Assembly (NCBI RefSeq): GCF_004803465.1
Contig: NZ_SRSF01000004.1
Span: 186,001 to 250,000 of the forward strand
Direction: 5' to 3'
Length of the DNA: 64,000 nucleotides
From: Neolewinella litorea
Lineage (GTDB): Bacteria > Bacteroidota > Bacteroidia > Chitinophagales > Saprospiraceae
The notes below the pieces were generated by a model, which saw only the letters and a program-made list of their open reading frames with translations, ran no database searches and had not been told where the DNA came from. Both the position numbers and the translations under genes were made by a program. Below, one piece after another: positions 27,156-37,400 of the stretch (its first letter is position 1; the number at the start of each line of letters is the position of its first letter).

Positions 27156-28505
27156 TCATGGCCCGTCGGCGGGGAACAGACGGTCCTCTTTCTGGTATTC
27201 CCGACGGATGGCCTCACGAAGCACGGCTTCCCGGAGTTGGCCGGCACCCGCGTGTACCGACTCATAGACGCTATGGCGGATGGCGTTGGCGATATTGGCG
27301 CCGGTGAGCTCGTAGCGGTGAGCCAGGGTGTCGAGGTCAACCTCCGGAGCCAGGGGTAGATGGGCGGGCAGCATCTTGCGCCAGAGTTGCAGGCGCTCGG
27401 TAGGGGAGGGGGGCGCGAACGACACAATGGCCTCAAAACGGCGCGTGAAGGCCTTGTCCAGGTTGCTGCGGAAATTGGTGGCCAGGATACAGAGCCCGTC
27501 GTAGTTCTCCACCCGCTGGAGCAGGAAACTCGTTTCCTGGTTGGCGTATTTGTCGCGGCTCTCCTTCACTTCTCCCCGTTTGCTGAACAGGGCGTCGGCT
27601 TCGTCGAAGAAGAGTATCCAACCTTTGCTTTCCGCCCGTTCGAAGAGGCCAGCCAGGTTTTTTTCGGTCTCGCCGATCCACTTGGACACGACCATGGAAA
27701 GGTCGACGCGGAAGACCGGCCGGTCGCTGGCCTTGCCCAGGAGGGCCGCCGTGAGGGTCTTGCCTGTACCGGGCGGACCGCAAAAGATAGCCCGGTAGCC
27801 CCGCCGGCTGTGGCGGCCGTAGCCCGGGTCGCCGGCCAGTTCCTGCTGGTGATTGAGGTAGTTGGTCAGGTAGCCGATCTCCCGTAGGCTGTCGTCGGCC
27901 AGTACCAGGTCGTTCCATTCCAGCTCGGTTTCTACGCGCTGGGCGGGGAAGTTGGGGGAGAAGGCCGGCGGGGCCACCCGTCCGGTGAGCAATTGTTCCA
28001 CCCATTCCGGGTCGGCCACGAGCTGACCGGCCATCGGGGGTTCGCCCGGGGGCGGGGGGTGGAGGAGCAGGAAGCCGGATCGGACCAGCCAGTGGTCGTC
28101 GCGCAACAGATGCAGTACGGCAATCCGCTCGGCGAGATTGTTACCCGCAAGTACGAACTGCAAGGTTTCACCGGTAGGGAGAATGCCCCGGCATTGTTTG
28201 CCGCGAAATCCGCCGAAAGCAGGAAAATGGTCTCCCATAGCTATATGAGAAGGCAGCAGTTCATCGAAAAAGTCTGGCCTGACCTGAGGAGCCAAGGCCA
28301 GCAGGATGGCTACGTACTCTTGATAGGTGGGTTTATGCTCCTCCAGGAAGTGGGAGAAGGCACTGTCGTCCGGACGAAAAACAGGTGCCGTTACCGAAAC
28401 GGTTTCGGACTTGCCAAGGTGCACTTCCAGCCTGGCACTAATGAGGCGTTGCAGATACCCCATGGCCGCCTCCAGGTTGTCCAGGCGCTGCGTTCTATCC
28501 TTCAT
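27156..28505 (-). CDS. eCIS AAA+ ATPase (Afp15-like)
   Basis: From the ATG at 28505 (MKDRTQRLDNLEAAM) the product has 449 residues. The C-terminal half is an AAA+ module: Walker A CGPPGTGKTLTA near residue 243, Walker B WILFFDEADALF, sensor-1 LATNF and an arginine-finger region AFTRRFEAIV. The N-terminal half is family-specific. In Afp and PVC clusters an equivalent ATPase is required for particle assembly or cargo handling. It is the last gene of the contractile operon and its start overlaps the immunity-like gene by 11 bases, which implies translational coupling to it. Confidence 0.88.
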   Translation of the reverse strand: MKDRTQRLDNLEAAMGYLQRLISARLEVHLGKSETVSVTAPVFRPDDSAFSHFLEEHKPTYQEYVAILLALAPQVRPDFFDELLPSHIAMGDHFPAFGGFRGKQCRGILPTGETLQFVLAGNNLAERIAVLHLLRDDHWLVRSGFLLLHPPPPGEPPMAGQLVADPEWVEQLLTGRVAPPAFSPNFPAQRVETELEWNDLVLADDSLREIGYLTNYLNHQQELAGDPGYGRHSRRGYRAIFCGPPGTGKTLTAALLGKASDRPVFRVDLSMVVSKWIGETEKNLAGLFERAESKGWILFFDEADALFSKRGEVKESRDKYANQETSFLLQRVENYDGLCILATNFRSNLDKAFTRRFEAIVSFAPPSPTERLQLWRKMLPAHLPLAPEVDLDTLAHRYELTGANIANAIRHSVYESVHAGAGQLREAVLREAIRREYQKEDRLFPADGP

Positions 28506-29103
28506 TGAGCCAGGATTTACGGTACAGGGGTCCGGTGGTGGCGTAGTATGAAGCAATGGGCTCTACTTGAAAGTTCTCCAACGCCATTTTACCCCCCAGG
28601 GGCAGCGGCGTTTTGATGGCAAGTATATCGCCAAAGGCCAGCCCGCCCGGGTGGGTCGTCAACCAGTCCTGGTACACCCGATCATTGAGAAAGTGCGGCA
28701 ACCGGTCTTCCGGCAACCATCTGCCCAGCAAGGACATCAAGGTCAGGTTAGGGTCGCTGAAGTAGCGTACTTCCAGGGGGTCTACCAGGCCTACCCGCCC
28801 CTTGGTACCCTCTTTGATTGGGTCTTCGAGAACCAGCAGGGCCCCGTACGCATTGGTGCCGATCACCCACCTTTCCCTTTGGTCCGCGAACAAGAAGGAC
28901 CAATCGTCGAGCAGGTCGCTCAGCGTCTGGACACGCTCCGTGAACAGGTGAAGAAAGCCGTCTCGGAACGGCCCCACTCCGGCTTCCTGAACGAAATAGG
29001 ACCAGATGCCCTGGGCCCATGCGGCCGGGAAAACCAGCGGCACTTCCGGCGCTCCGGCAGGGTCGCCAAAGGCTTGTTTGAATGCGTCGATCGCGGATGC
29101 CAT
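28495..29103 (-). CDS. Immunity-like protein: GAD-like plus DUF1851 (Tdi1 type)
   Basis: From the ATG at 29103 (MASAIDAFKQAFGDP) the product has 202 residues, cytosolic. Residues about 1-75 read as a GAD-like domain (FGDPAGAPEVPLVFP, then an aromatic-rich helix and FRDGFLHLF). Residues about 85-165 read as DUF1851, with ERWVIGTNAYGALLVLED and GRVGLVDPLEVRYF as the beta core. This two-domain layout is that of Tdi1, the immunity protein for the Agrobacterium T6SS DNase Tde1. It starts 11 bp after the stop of the effector candidate, whose C-terminus resembles Tde1. The assignment is by motif reading, not by search. Confidence 0.72.
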   Translation of the reverse strand: MASAIDAFKQAFGDPAGAPEVPLVFPAAWAQGIWSYFVQEAGVGPFRDGFLHLFTERVQTLSDLLDDWSFLFADQRERWVIGTNAYGALLVLEDPIKEGTKGRVGLVDPLEVRYFSDPNLTLMSLLGRWLPEDRLPHFLNDRVYQDWLTTHPGGLAFGDILAIKTPLPLGGKMALENFQVEPIASYYATTGPLYRKSWLNEG

Positions 29104-29114
29104 GGTGGTCGGTT

Positions 29115-32100
29115 TTAGGTACGCCGAAGGGTCACGTTCATTTTCCAAATGGCCCAGCCTTCACTGGGGTACCGGTTTTTGATGGATCCTTCCAGGGCGT
29201 CGATGTTGTTCTTCCAGTTGCTACCGATGCTCTGGTTGACGTTTGCGGCCCCCACGTACTGGGTGAGTTGCTGAATATAGTTCAGCCAGGGGAGATGATT
29301 GTCTGTTGGGTCTACGGGCTTGGGAACCGAGATGACCTCTGGAATCATCCCGAACCCGCCCGCGATCTGGTCCGCATTGTGGAGGATATTGACGCTGGTG
29401 ACCACCGCGGACCATCCGGTAATTACTTGATCCATCGCAGCCTTTATTTCGTTCAGCTCGCCGATGTTTTGGTTCCTCCAGGAACTTTCGTTCCCAAACC
29501 GGCCGGTTACTGCGCCAATGGCGGCGAAATCCGGTGTAAAGGTGGCATCGTCGTGGTGGTCGATAGCCGCCTGAATGGCCGCCTGCGCATTGCGGTACTT
29601 GGCGGTTCGGTTGCCGCTCCTGGCTTCCGCCTCATCGGCCCGGTTCTTCAGCTCGGCAAGGAGAACCCTTCTCTGCTCTGCGTCCAGCGAGACCATTACC
29701 GCGGGATCGAGACTGTAGCTGTTGCGGTTGAGGATCCACTGGTCCACCAACAGCGCATTGATGCCATCTTGCTGCAACCGGAGTTGCCGGTCGTACTCGG
29801 CCAGGACCGTGGTGAGTGTAAAGGAGGTATTGAAGGTCACTTCTTCCCTTTGGATGTTGTGCGGGGGTGGGGCTTTGAGATGGGTAAGGGAATGGGCCTT
29901 GGTAGGCGCCAGTGTCGCCAGTTGGTCGCTGATGGTAGTAGCGTGACGGTTGACTTCCTCCAGAAGGGGAGAAAGAACCCGGCCGTTGGACGGAGTGACC
30001 TGATGGATAAAACTGATGGATTCTGACGACTGCTGGGCAATGGTTTGAATAAGCTGGTTGCCGTGCTGATGGTGGGCCTGGGCCGTTGGACCGTAGATCA
30101 TCTGGTTCAACTGCTGTTGTATATCGGCGTTGTCCAACTTAACGGCGAGCTGAGTTCCTGCCACCACTATATCCAATGCCAGGCGGGCGGTACTTAGGTT
30201 GACGGTTTTATTGATCGGCGAGAACGGGATGCCTCCCTCGAAAATGTCAAATAATCGGGCCAGATCCGGAGTCATTTGCCCTTCCAAGTCTTCTACCTGA
30301 TCGTCTTCCTGTTTGGCCGCAGTCACTTTCTGGGCGTTCTCGGGGTCTGATTTTGCGCCCGCGATAGCCTGTTTGGCTTGTTCTGCTTCCTGGAGAACGA
30401 TACCGTTCTGTGAACTGACTTTCGCGAGCAGGCCACTGGCCTCATCCCTGGTTTGGGGATCCAATGTGCCGAGTTTCCCGTTCCACTGGTTCAATAACTG
30501 CTCCAGGGGGCGGGGCGTGCTGGCCACCATCACCCGGGTTCCGGACCTTACGTCTATCCACAACCGGTGACTTTCTCCGCCCCCGGAAAAGCTTTTCTGC
30601 TCGCCCACCTCTTCGTCCAGTCCCGCTTCCCCCTGCTTCTTCCCCAGCCCCAACCGCTCCAGTAAGGCCTTCGCTTTTTCGACCAGGAACGCGATGGCGC
30701 GATCCACGGCACCCAGCACCATTTGCTGGAAGCTGCCCACTACGCCGGCAATCTTTTGGGGCAGGTCGCCCATACCCAGGTAGCCGGCGATGAAGTCGAT
30801 GACCGGCACCAGCATCCCGGCCAGTGCCTGCTCGGTCTTCTTGGCCATGCCTTCGATGTTGCCGGCGATGAGCTCGGCCATTCCGTTCACCACCGTTTCC
30901 ACGAGCTGGAAGATGCGCGCCGCGTTCTCGAATACCCACTTCAGGACGCGGAAGATGGCCTCGATGGCCTGGGCAATGGCCCCGACCGGATTGAAGAGCA
31001 AGAGGATACGCGTGGCCACCTGCTTGGCGATGGTCTCCACCATGTAATGCACGGCCGCCTCCACGATGGTACTGAAGATCTGGTTGGGGTCCAGCTTCTG
31101 TTTGATGAGCTCGAAGATGCCCCCCGGACCCTCATTGATGAGGACGCTCAGCAGTTCGTAAGCCTTTTCCAGGAGGGCAACGTTGCGCTCGCCGATGTAC
31201 TTGACCAGGATCTTGCGGATGTTGGCCCAGGTGAGCCCCATCAACTGCAGGAAGAAGGTGATGATGCTCTTCAGGGAGGTGTCCGCCGGTAATTGCACGC
31301 CCACCGTTTTCATGGCCGAAAACAACCACTTCACGAAGCCCGTCAGGAGGTGGGAGAAGAAGTTTCCGAAGAATTTCTCGAAGCCCAGCCGCAGGGCCGC
31401 CAGCAGGTTGGTCGCAAAGGTCTGCGGGTCATCGGCAATGTCGGAAGCCACCTGCTCGATGCGGGCAATGAGGGCCCAGAACGCGGCCGGGGCGATGCCC
31501 ACCAGCATCAGCAAGCCGTTGATGATGGCGCGTACCGGATCGTCGATGAAGGCGTTGACCGCGTCGGCGACCTTCTGGATAAGCCCCTTGGCCGCTTCCC
31601 GCAGGGCATCGATGCGTTCCCGGGCTTCCTGGACGGCATCACCGGCCTGACTCACCAGGTCGTTGGTGAAGTTCTGTTGGGTCTCGTGCACGTTGTCGCG
31701 CAGCCCGTCCAGCCGCCCCTGGAAGCCCGCCTGCTGCTCGGTGGCCCACCCCTGCAGGCTTTCCGGTAGCTGACTGAAGAGTTCCTTGATGTCGCGGTCG
31801 GCGTTGTCGATCAGCTCCTCGCAGGCAATGACGATGCCGTTCACGTAGGTCGATACTTCCCGGATCAGGGTGCAGATGTCGCGGCCGAAGGTGCGCTCCG
31901 CGCGGGTGTAGATGTCGGTGATGTAATCCGGCAGCCCCGTAGCGCTGTCCCAGATGGAAACGATGGCGCCGCCCACGCCTTCGTGGCGCTCGTCGACCAG
32001 CCGCTTGGCTTCCTGCAATTCCGCGTCGAAGGCACTGGCGATGCGGTCCTTTCCCGTATTCCACATCGACATGGCCGTGGAGACCATGGGGGTGAGCAGG

Positions 32101-33272
32101 TTATTGACCGCCGTCTGGGCGGTGGTGAAGATGGTCTCGGCGGCCGCCGCGGCGGCGACGCGTTGCTCCTCCTCTGATCCGGCCATGGCCAGTTGGGCGG
32201 TGAGGGTGTCCTGTACGGTGCCCGAACGGCTCCGCTCCAGGGCGGCGAGTGCCTGGCTTTCTACCTGCAGGGCTGCCTCCCGACTGGCGTTGATGGCCTC
32301 GTTCTGCTGGCGCAGCACCTCTTCGGGGGCCACGGCGGCGGCCTGCTCCAGTTCGCCCATTCCGGCGCGCGCGTCGGCCACGGGCCCGGTAGTGATCAGC
32401 TGGGCCGGTTCGGTGGTCATTCCCGCCTCCTCCACTTGGGTCTGGGTAGCGGCTACGTCCGCATCGAGCGAGAGATCGCCGGCCGGCACCGCGGGGGGAG
32501 TAGCCGCGGCCGCATTGACGGGAGGCGTGGCTAAGGTGGCCGGCGTCTGGGGCAGGGGCGCGCTGTTCTGGGCCGGCGTGCCGGCCGCGGGGGCATTCAC
32601 CGCGTTGTAGTCGGTGGCTACGCCCTGGCTTTCCTCGGTGATGTCGTCGTTGAGGGCCTGACCCACGGCCTGCGCCTCGGCTTCCGGATTGGTGCGCCGC
32701 AGGCTGTCCTCGTCCGGCGGCCGGCGGTTCTCGATCGCGTCCTGAATGTCGGCGCAGAGCTGTTCGATTTCCGGACTGGGGGCGGGTTGTTCGCGCAGTG
32801 CAGCGGTGAGGGCACCCTGGGCGCGGGCCGTGGTTTCCTCGGCGGGCTCCTGCACGTTGGCCCGGGCGGCGGCGGTATTGGCCGCGGCGGGCGGCAGGGC
32901 GCGGGTGGCGGTACCGGCACCGCCCATGGCCCGGCTGGCGGCGCGTGCGCCCTGCATCGTCCGGCTCTCCAGGTCCGGGGGCGGGGGCGGGATCAGCAGG
33001 GCAACCTCCATCGGTGCCGGGCCGGCGGCTTCGGTTTCGGCGTCCGGTGTGGCGGTTTCTGGCGCCGTTTCCGCTGGTGCTGCTTCGGGGGCAATTTCGG
33101 GGGCGGGGGCCACGGCCACTCCTTCTTCCGGCGGAGCAATCTCCGGGCGGCGGGGCGCGGGTGCCGTGATCACGGGCAACAGCGCGTCCGGCCCACCCCG
33201 TACCGGGATCAGCGGTTGCCGGGCGCGTGCCGGCGGGGGCGGTGCCCGTCGTGCCCGCTGTCGTTCCCTCAT
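29115..33272 (-). CDS. eCIS effector candidate with C-terminal Ntox15/Tde1-like nuclease domain
   Basis: From the ATG at 33272 (ATGA overlap with the tape-measure stop) the product has 1385 residues. Residues 1-280 are Pro/Ala/Glu-rich and likely disordered. Residues about 290-890 are long amphipathic helices with hydrophobic stretches (PVRAIINGLLMLVGIAPAAF, FFGNFFSHLLTGFVKWLF). A short beta-like unit follows (HRLWIDVRSGTRVMVAST), then more helices. From about 1142 the C-terminus matches Ntox15 features: YDRQLRLQQDGINALLVDQW, then LHNADQIAGG with the HxxD pair at H1298 and D1301, then NVNQSIGSNWKNNIDAL and a final MNVTL. Ntox15 proteins such as Tde1 are DNases. The adjacent Tdi1-like gene supports the reading. 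Confidence 0.75.
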   Translation of the reverse strand: MRERQRARRAPPPPARARQPLIPVRGGPDALLPVITAPAPRRPEIAPPEEGVAVAPAPEIAPEAAPAETAPETATPDAETEAAGPAPMEVALLIPPPPPDLESRTMQGARAASRAMGGAGTATRALPPAAANTAAARANVQEPAEETTARAQGALTAALREQPAPSPEIEQLCADIQDAIENRRPPDEDSLRRTNPEAEAQAVGQALNDDITEESQGVATDYNAVNAPAAGTPAQNSAPLPQTPATLATPPVNAAAATPPAVPAGDLSLDADVAATQTQVEEAGMTTEPAQLITTGPVADARAGMGELEQAAAVAPEEVLRQQNEAINASREAALQVESQALAALERSRSGTVQDTLTAQLAMAGSEEEQRVAAAAAAETIFTTAQTAVNNLLTPMVSTAMSMWNTGKDRIASAFDAELQEAKRLVDERHEGVGGAIVSIWDSATGLPDYITDIYTRAERTFGRDICTLIREVSTYVNGIVIACEELIDNADRDIKELFSQLPESLQGWATEQQAGFQGRLDGLRDNVHETQQNFTNDLVSQAGDAVQEARERIDALREAAKGLIQKVADAVNAFIDDPVRAIINGLLMLVGIAPAAFWALIARIEQVASDIADDPQTFATNLLAALRLGFEKFFGNFFSHLLTGFVKWLFSAMKTVGVQLPADTSLKSIITFFLQLMGLTWANIRKILVKYIGERNVALLEKAYELLSVLINEGPGGIFELIKQKLDPNQIFSTIVEAAVHYMVETIAKQVATRILLLFNPVGAIAQAIEAIFRVLKWVFENAARIFQLVETVVNGMAELIAGNIEGMAKKTEQALAGMLVPVIDFIAGYLGMGDLPQKIAGVVGSFQQMVLGAVDRAIAFLVEKAKALLERLGLGKKQGEAGLDEEVGEQKSFSGGGESHRLWIDVRSGTRVMVASTPRPLEQLLNQWNGKLGTLDPQTRDEASGLLAKVSSQNGIVLQEAEQAKQAIAGAKSDPENAQKVTAAKQEDDQVEDLEGQMTPDLARLFDIFEGGIPFSPINKTVNLSTARLALDIVVAGTQLAVKLDNADIQQQLNQMIYGPTAQAHHQHGNQLIQTIAQQSSESISFIHQVTPSNGRVLSPLLEEVNRHATTISDQLATLAPTKAHSLTHLKAPPPHNIQREEVTFNTSFTLTTVLAEYDRQLRLQQDGINALLVDQWILNRNSYSLDPAVMVSLDAEQRRVLLAELKNRADEAEARSGNRTAKYRNAQAAIQAAIDHHDDATFTPDFAAIGAVTGRFGNESSWRNQNIGELNEIKAAMDQVITGWSAVVTSVNILHNADQIAGGFGMIPEVISVPKPVDPTDNHLPWLNYIQQLTQYVGAANVNQSIGSNWKNNIDALEGSIKNRYPSEGWAIWKMNVTLRRT

Positions 33273-34462
33273 GACCAGTTCACGTGCAGGCGCCCCTCCA
33301 TCCACGGCGTCTTGATCAGGGAAAAACTCCACGGAAGCCGGTTCAGCAGCAGATCGTGGGCGCGGCTTTCGACCTCCAGCTGCCAGCCGCCGGGTACCAG
33401 GGTAAGTACGCCCGGACGTTGCAGGAAGCCTTCCCGCAATCCGTCACGACCGGTACTTCCGAGGGCCGACCAGTGGCCAATCACCCCGTCGAGCAAGGCG
33501 TCGGCGGCCGCACGATCGCTCTCGCTGAGGGAGGTCGCAACCGCGAGGTAGTCGGCGGGCGATAGTCCCAGCAGTACCTTGACCAGCGGAAGGTCCCACT
33601 CCCGACAGTCGGTGCGGCCGGTCACCAGGTAGTGCAGGAGGGCGGCGGCCCGGGGCAGGTCCGGTCGATCGCCGGTATCCGTCACGGCTCCTACCTGCCG
33701 AAGCAGGTAAGCCAGGTAGGGGTGCAGCAGTACCAGGCCGGCGTGGTCGGGGAAGTAGGCCTCCGTCTCGCTCAGTATAATGGGGGCTTCCTGCGCAGGT
33801 CCGGCTTCCCGGGCATGGGCCGGATCGGTCAGCCAACGGAAGTTTTGCCACTGCCTTTGCCAGTGCACCGGATCCGTTGGTGGATGGTCGGAAGTGAGGG
33901 GGTCGTCCGGGTTGGCGTCGGTGCCTCGGGTGAGTACCCACCACGCCCGCTCCAGGAATTTTCCCGGCACCTGCGCGCCGCGGCCGATAAACCAGGCGGG
34001 ATGGCGGTCGAGGAAGCGAAGGAGGGGCCACCAGTCGGTAGTAGAGGCTTGGGGCAACCACCGGCTGACGCCAGCTTCGAATGCGGCGAGAGTGGGGTAG
34101 TCCCAGGGCAGGGTGCCGGTAGCGAGGAAGTGCAGGACGGCCGGTACCACGACAGCGGGTGATTGCGCGGCGGCCGGGGCGTGGGCGGCGGACAATTCCC
34201 GGGCCAGGGCCACCGCGAATGCCGCGGCGAAATCGTCGTCGAGGCGATCCAGGTGGTCCAGGGCAATTTCCACGTCCAGGTGATCCAGGTGCAGGGTCAC
34301 CCCCGGCGGGGCGTGGCAATCCAGTTGGCGGCGCAGTTCGGGCTCGATCACCCGTTCCTGCAGCCGCTCCAGCCGGTCGTGCCATCGGTTGGCCTGCCGG
34401 GGGTCGACCGAGGGAAGCTCAAGGAAAAGCTCCTGCCGGCGGATATGGTGCTGGCCGGCCAT
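33269..34462 (-). CDS. Contractile injection system tape-measure protein (Afp14-like)
   Basis: A 397-residue protein. The start HHIRRQELFLELP, the central DHAGLVLLHPYLAYLLRQVG with RAAALLHYLVTG, and the end GLREGFLQRPGVLTLVPGGW ... LLLNRLPWSFSLIKTPWMEGRLHVNW are the signature of the family annotated as contractile injection system tape-measure protein. In Afp/PVC the equivalent sets tube length during assembly. The start shares one base with the stop of the upstream gene (TGATG) and the stop overlaps the effector start (ATGA), so all three are tightly coupled. Confidence 0.83.
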   Translation of the reverse strand: MAGQHHIRRQELFLELPSVDPRQANRWHDRLERLQERVIEPELRRQLDCHAPPGVTLHLDHLDVEIALDHLDRLDDDFAAAFAVALARELSAAHAPAAAQSPAVVVPAVLHFLATGTLPWDYPTLAAFEAGVSRWLPQASTTDWWPLLRFLDRHPAWFIGRGAQVPGKFLERAWWVLTRGTDANPDDPLTSDHPPTDPVHWQRQWQNFRWLTDPAHAREAGPAQEAPIILSETEAYFPDHAGLVLLHPYLAYLLRQVGAVTDTGDRPDLPRAAALLHYLVTGRTDCREWDLPLVKVLLGLSPADYLAVATSLSESDRAAADALLDGVIGHWSALGSTGRDGLREGFLQRPGVLTLVPGGWQLEVESRAHDLLLNRLPWSFSLIKTPWMEGRLHVNWS

Positions 34463-37400
34463 CAGACGTTGATGCGGGCAATGGCCGTGGCAGAACAGCC
34501 CGTGTCGGGATCCACGGCCAGCACGGCGGCGATGACCTCCGTACCGTCCCGCGAGTAGGTGACCTCGATCTTACGGCCTTCCCCGAAGCCCGGATCGGCC
34601 ATCTGGGCGTCCCACCAGAAGCGGAGCTCACGATTGCCGCCGCCCTCTGTGCCAAGGGAGCGCGACATGCCGTCGCCTTCTACCTGGATCCGCACTTCGA
34701 AGAGGTCGCGGCACTCCGGTTCGGGCTGCGCGTTGGGGTCGCAGCGATCGATGCGGAAGCGCTCGAAGGAGGGGAATGGCGCGTTGTCGCTTTCCCGCAC
34801 GCCGTCCTGGCTGTAGCTCAGGGTGCGTTCGCGGTCACGGTTGAAGTCGGTAGTGCGGTCCACTTCCGTGTACCGCACGTTGACCACCATTTCGAAGGTG
34901 AAGCAGGCAAAGGTCTGGAAGGTGAGTCGGTCGGGACCGTCCTCGGTCCGGCTGTCCAGTCGCAGGGCGGGTTCCCCGTTGGCCAGGCCGGCCGGTTGAT
35001 TGATGGCCGCGTCGGTGGATTCCATGATGATCTTCATGCATTCCCGCATGCGGTTGGCGTAGTCCACGTTCGTCAGGGCACCCCCGCCGTCGATCTCGGT
35101 GCGGAGGTTGCGGTTCAAGGTGGCGAGCTCCTGCCGACCCAGGCTCAGCGTGGTACCATCGTCCAGGGTCAGTTGCAGGCCGCGTACGGTAAGCCGGAAG
35201 TTTTCGTAGCGTAGCGTATCCCGGGCGGGGAGTTGGGCCCAGAGGGGAGCGCTGGCCCGTACTGCGATGCCGTCGCAGGGCAGACCGCAATCGGGCTCGT
35301 CGGCCACGCAGGTATGGGCGGGAAAGTCGAGGGTGGTGGCGCATTCTTCCCCGAAGGCGTCCTGTACATTGAGCGTGAAGGATTCTCCGGAGGCGATGCC
35401 GCTCACGGTAACCACTTCCCCCTGTTCCGCGGTGGCGGAGGAGCCGTCGGGTTGGCGGAAGGTGTAGGGCGGCCGTCCGCCTTCGATGATGAAGTCCTGG
35501 GAGAAGGTCTGCAGGTCGTCCGTACAGGTCGGCGCACCGGCCAGTTGGGCCCGCAGCGGGGGCAGCAGGGCGACGGTGAGGCTCACCTGCTGTCCGCCGT
35601 CGTCGACAACGGTGAAGCTGAGGCCGGCCCGCAGCATTAACGTTTCCTCGGGCACGGGCTGCCGGTTGCCGTTGGCGTCCTGAAGGAAGTAGGGTGGCGT
35701 ACCCCCGCTCACCCGCAGGCGCATGGGGGCCTGGAACCCGCCCGCGGCCGAGAGTCGGGTAGCCCCACCCGTCATGCGGGTACAGCCTTCTTGTTCCAGG
35801 GTGGCGACGAGGGGTTCGGCCGGCTCCTCAGGTTCCTGGGGCGGGAAAATGTGAATGGGGGCCCCGCGGCCGCAGCAGCGGTAGGGGAGGTAGAAGTCGG
35901 CAATGACGGTACCGTTGTCGATGCCCGGGATCGGAACCTCATTCGGTGGCGTACCCCCTTCACCGAGGTCGATCAGCAGGAAGGGGTCTTCCTGGCTTAC
36001 CGTAACGATCCGCTCGATGGTACCGATGATCAGGGGCGTCGACTGCACGCGCAGCTGCACGGGCAGGGTATCTACGTACAGACTGAAACGACCATCCTGG
36101 TCGGTGAGGGTCCCGGAGACGGAATTGACCTGGGTGATGACTACGCCGGGCAGACCGCGGTCGCCCAGCACAACCTGTCCGACCAGCCGGAAGCGACCCG
36201 TCCGGCCCTGCCCCGCCGGGGTGCCGCCGCCGTGGTAGACCAGCACGAAGGTGCCGCCGAGTTCGGTGCCGGCCTTGAACTGGAGGCCCGGGTGGTCCTC
36301 CTGGAAGCGGGCGAACAGCTGCCGGCGGAGCACTTCCTCTCGGCGGCGCTGGTAGCTATCGTAGAGTGCGCGGAAGGCATCGAGCTCTCCCGCGGTGATG
36401 AGCTCGTCAAGCTGGTCCGAAAATTCCTCCAGGTCGATCCGATTATTGGTAGCCGCACCCCCGGTCTGCGCGTCGTTGAGGGTAGCGGCCCCCAGTCGGG
36501 CCCAGGCCCGGGTCCAGCTCATCAGTTCGGTGAGGGCCGACTCGGCCTCCGTAAAGTTGAGATCGCGGAGCAGGGAGGCGAAGTGGTTTTCCAGGAACAC
36601 CAGACGGTGCACGATCAGGAGGTGAACGAGATAGGTGCCGTCGAAGCCCGTTGTGAAGGGACCGGCCGAAGTGTGGCGGTCGAAGTTGGCTTCAAAAAAT
36701 TCCCCCACGGTGCCTTTCAGGTACTGGTACCCGGGCAGGCGGCGCAGCAGGGCCGCCCGCGGCTGTCCCAGGGGGTAGGCCGGTTGCGCGCTGCGCTTTC
36801 CGGTGAGCATCCTGGTATCGTAGAAGCGTACAGCCACTTCGGCCAGCCGACCGAACAGCCCGGCCCGGAGCGTGCCGTACTGGGCCTCCAGGTCGCTGAA
36901 GTGCAGCCGGTAATCCTCGATCACCATATCGTCCGCCAGGTCGCCGGTACGCAGGGCCACCACGTCGATCGGCAGACGGTAGGTGCGGATCTGCTGGCGG
37001 ATCTCCGCGAGGGCCGTTTGGTAGGCCTGACCGACCGCCCCCTCGATGCGCAGGAACTGCCGCGGCTCGAGGTCATAAATGAGGGGGCGGCGGACGAAGT
37101 CGTCCGTAGCATTCCACTGTACGGCGTGGTAGCCCAGGTTCTCCCCGGCCCGGCCCTTGCGGGTCAGGTGGTAGTTCCAGAGGTTCACGAGGGCCTGCGG
37201 ATCGTAGTAGAAGGGGATGGCCTTGCGCGAGAGCGGCCGGCCGAGGAAGGACGGCGTGATGCGGATCGGCCGCCGCACGTTGCCGGTATTCGTACTCGCC
37301 AGGGGAAGTTCCGCGGGGTTCTCCAGGCGGTTGTTGGAGGTGCCCACGCCCCGCAGTCGCCGCACCCGATTCATGACGATCCCCGACAGGTTGCCCACCG

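Noticed and set aside
29115-33272. DUF4157 (eCIS metalloprotease-like) cargo
   Set aside because: Many eCIS cargo proteins carry a DUF4157 HExxH motif. No HExxH was found in this protein, so the assignment rests on the C-terminal Ntox15-like region instead.
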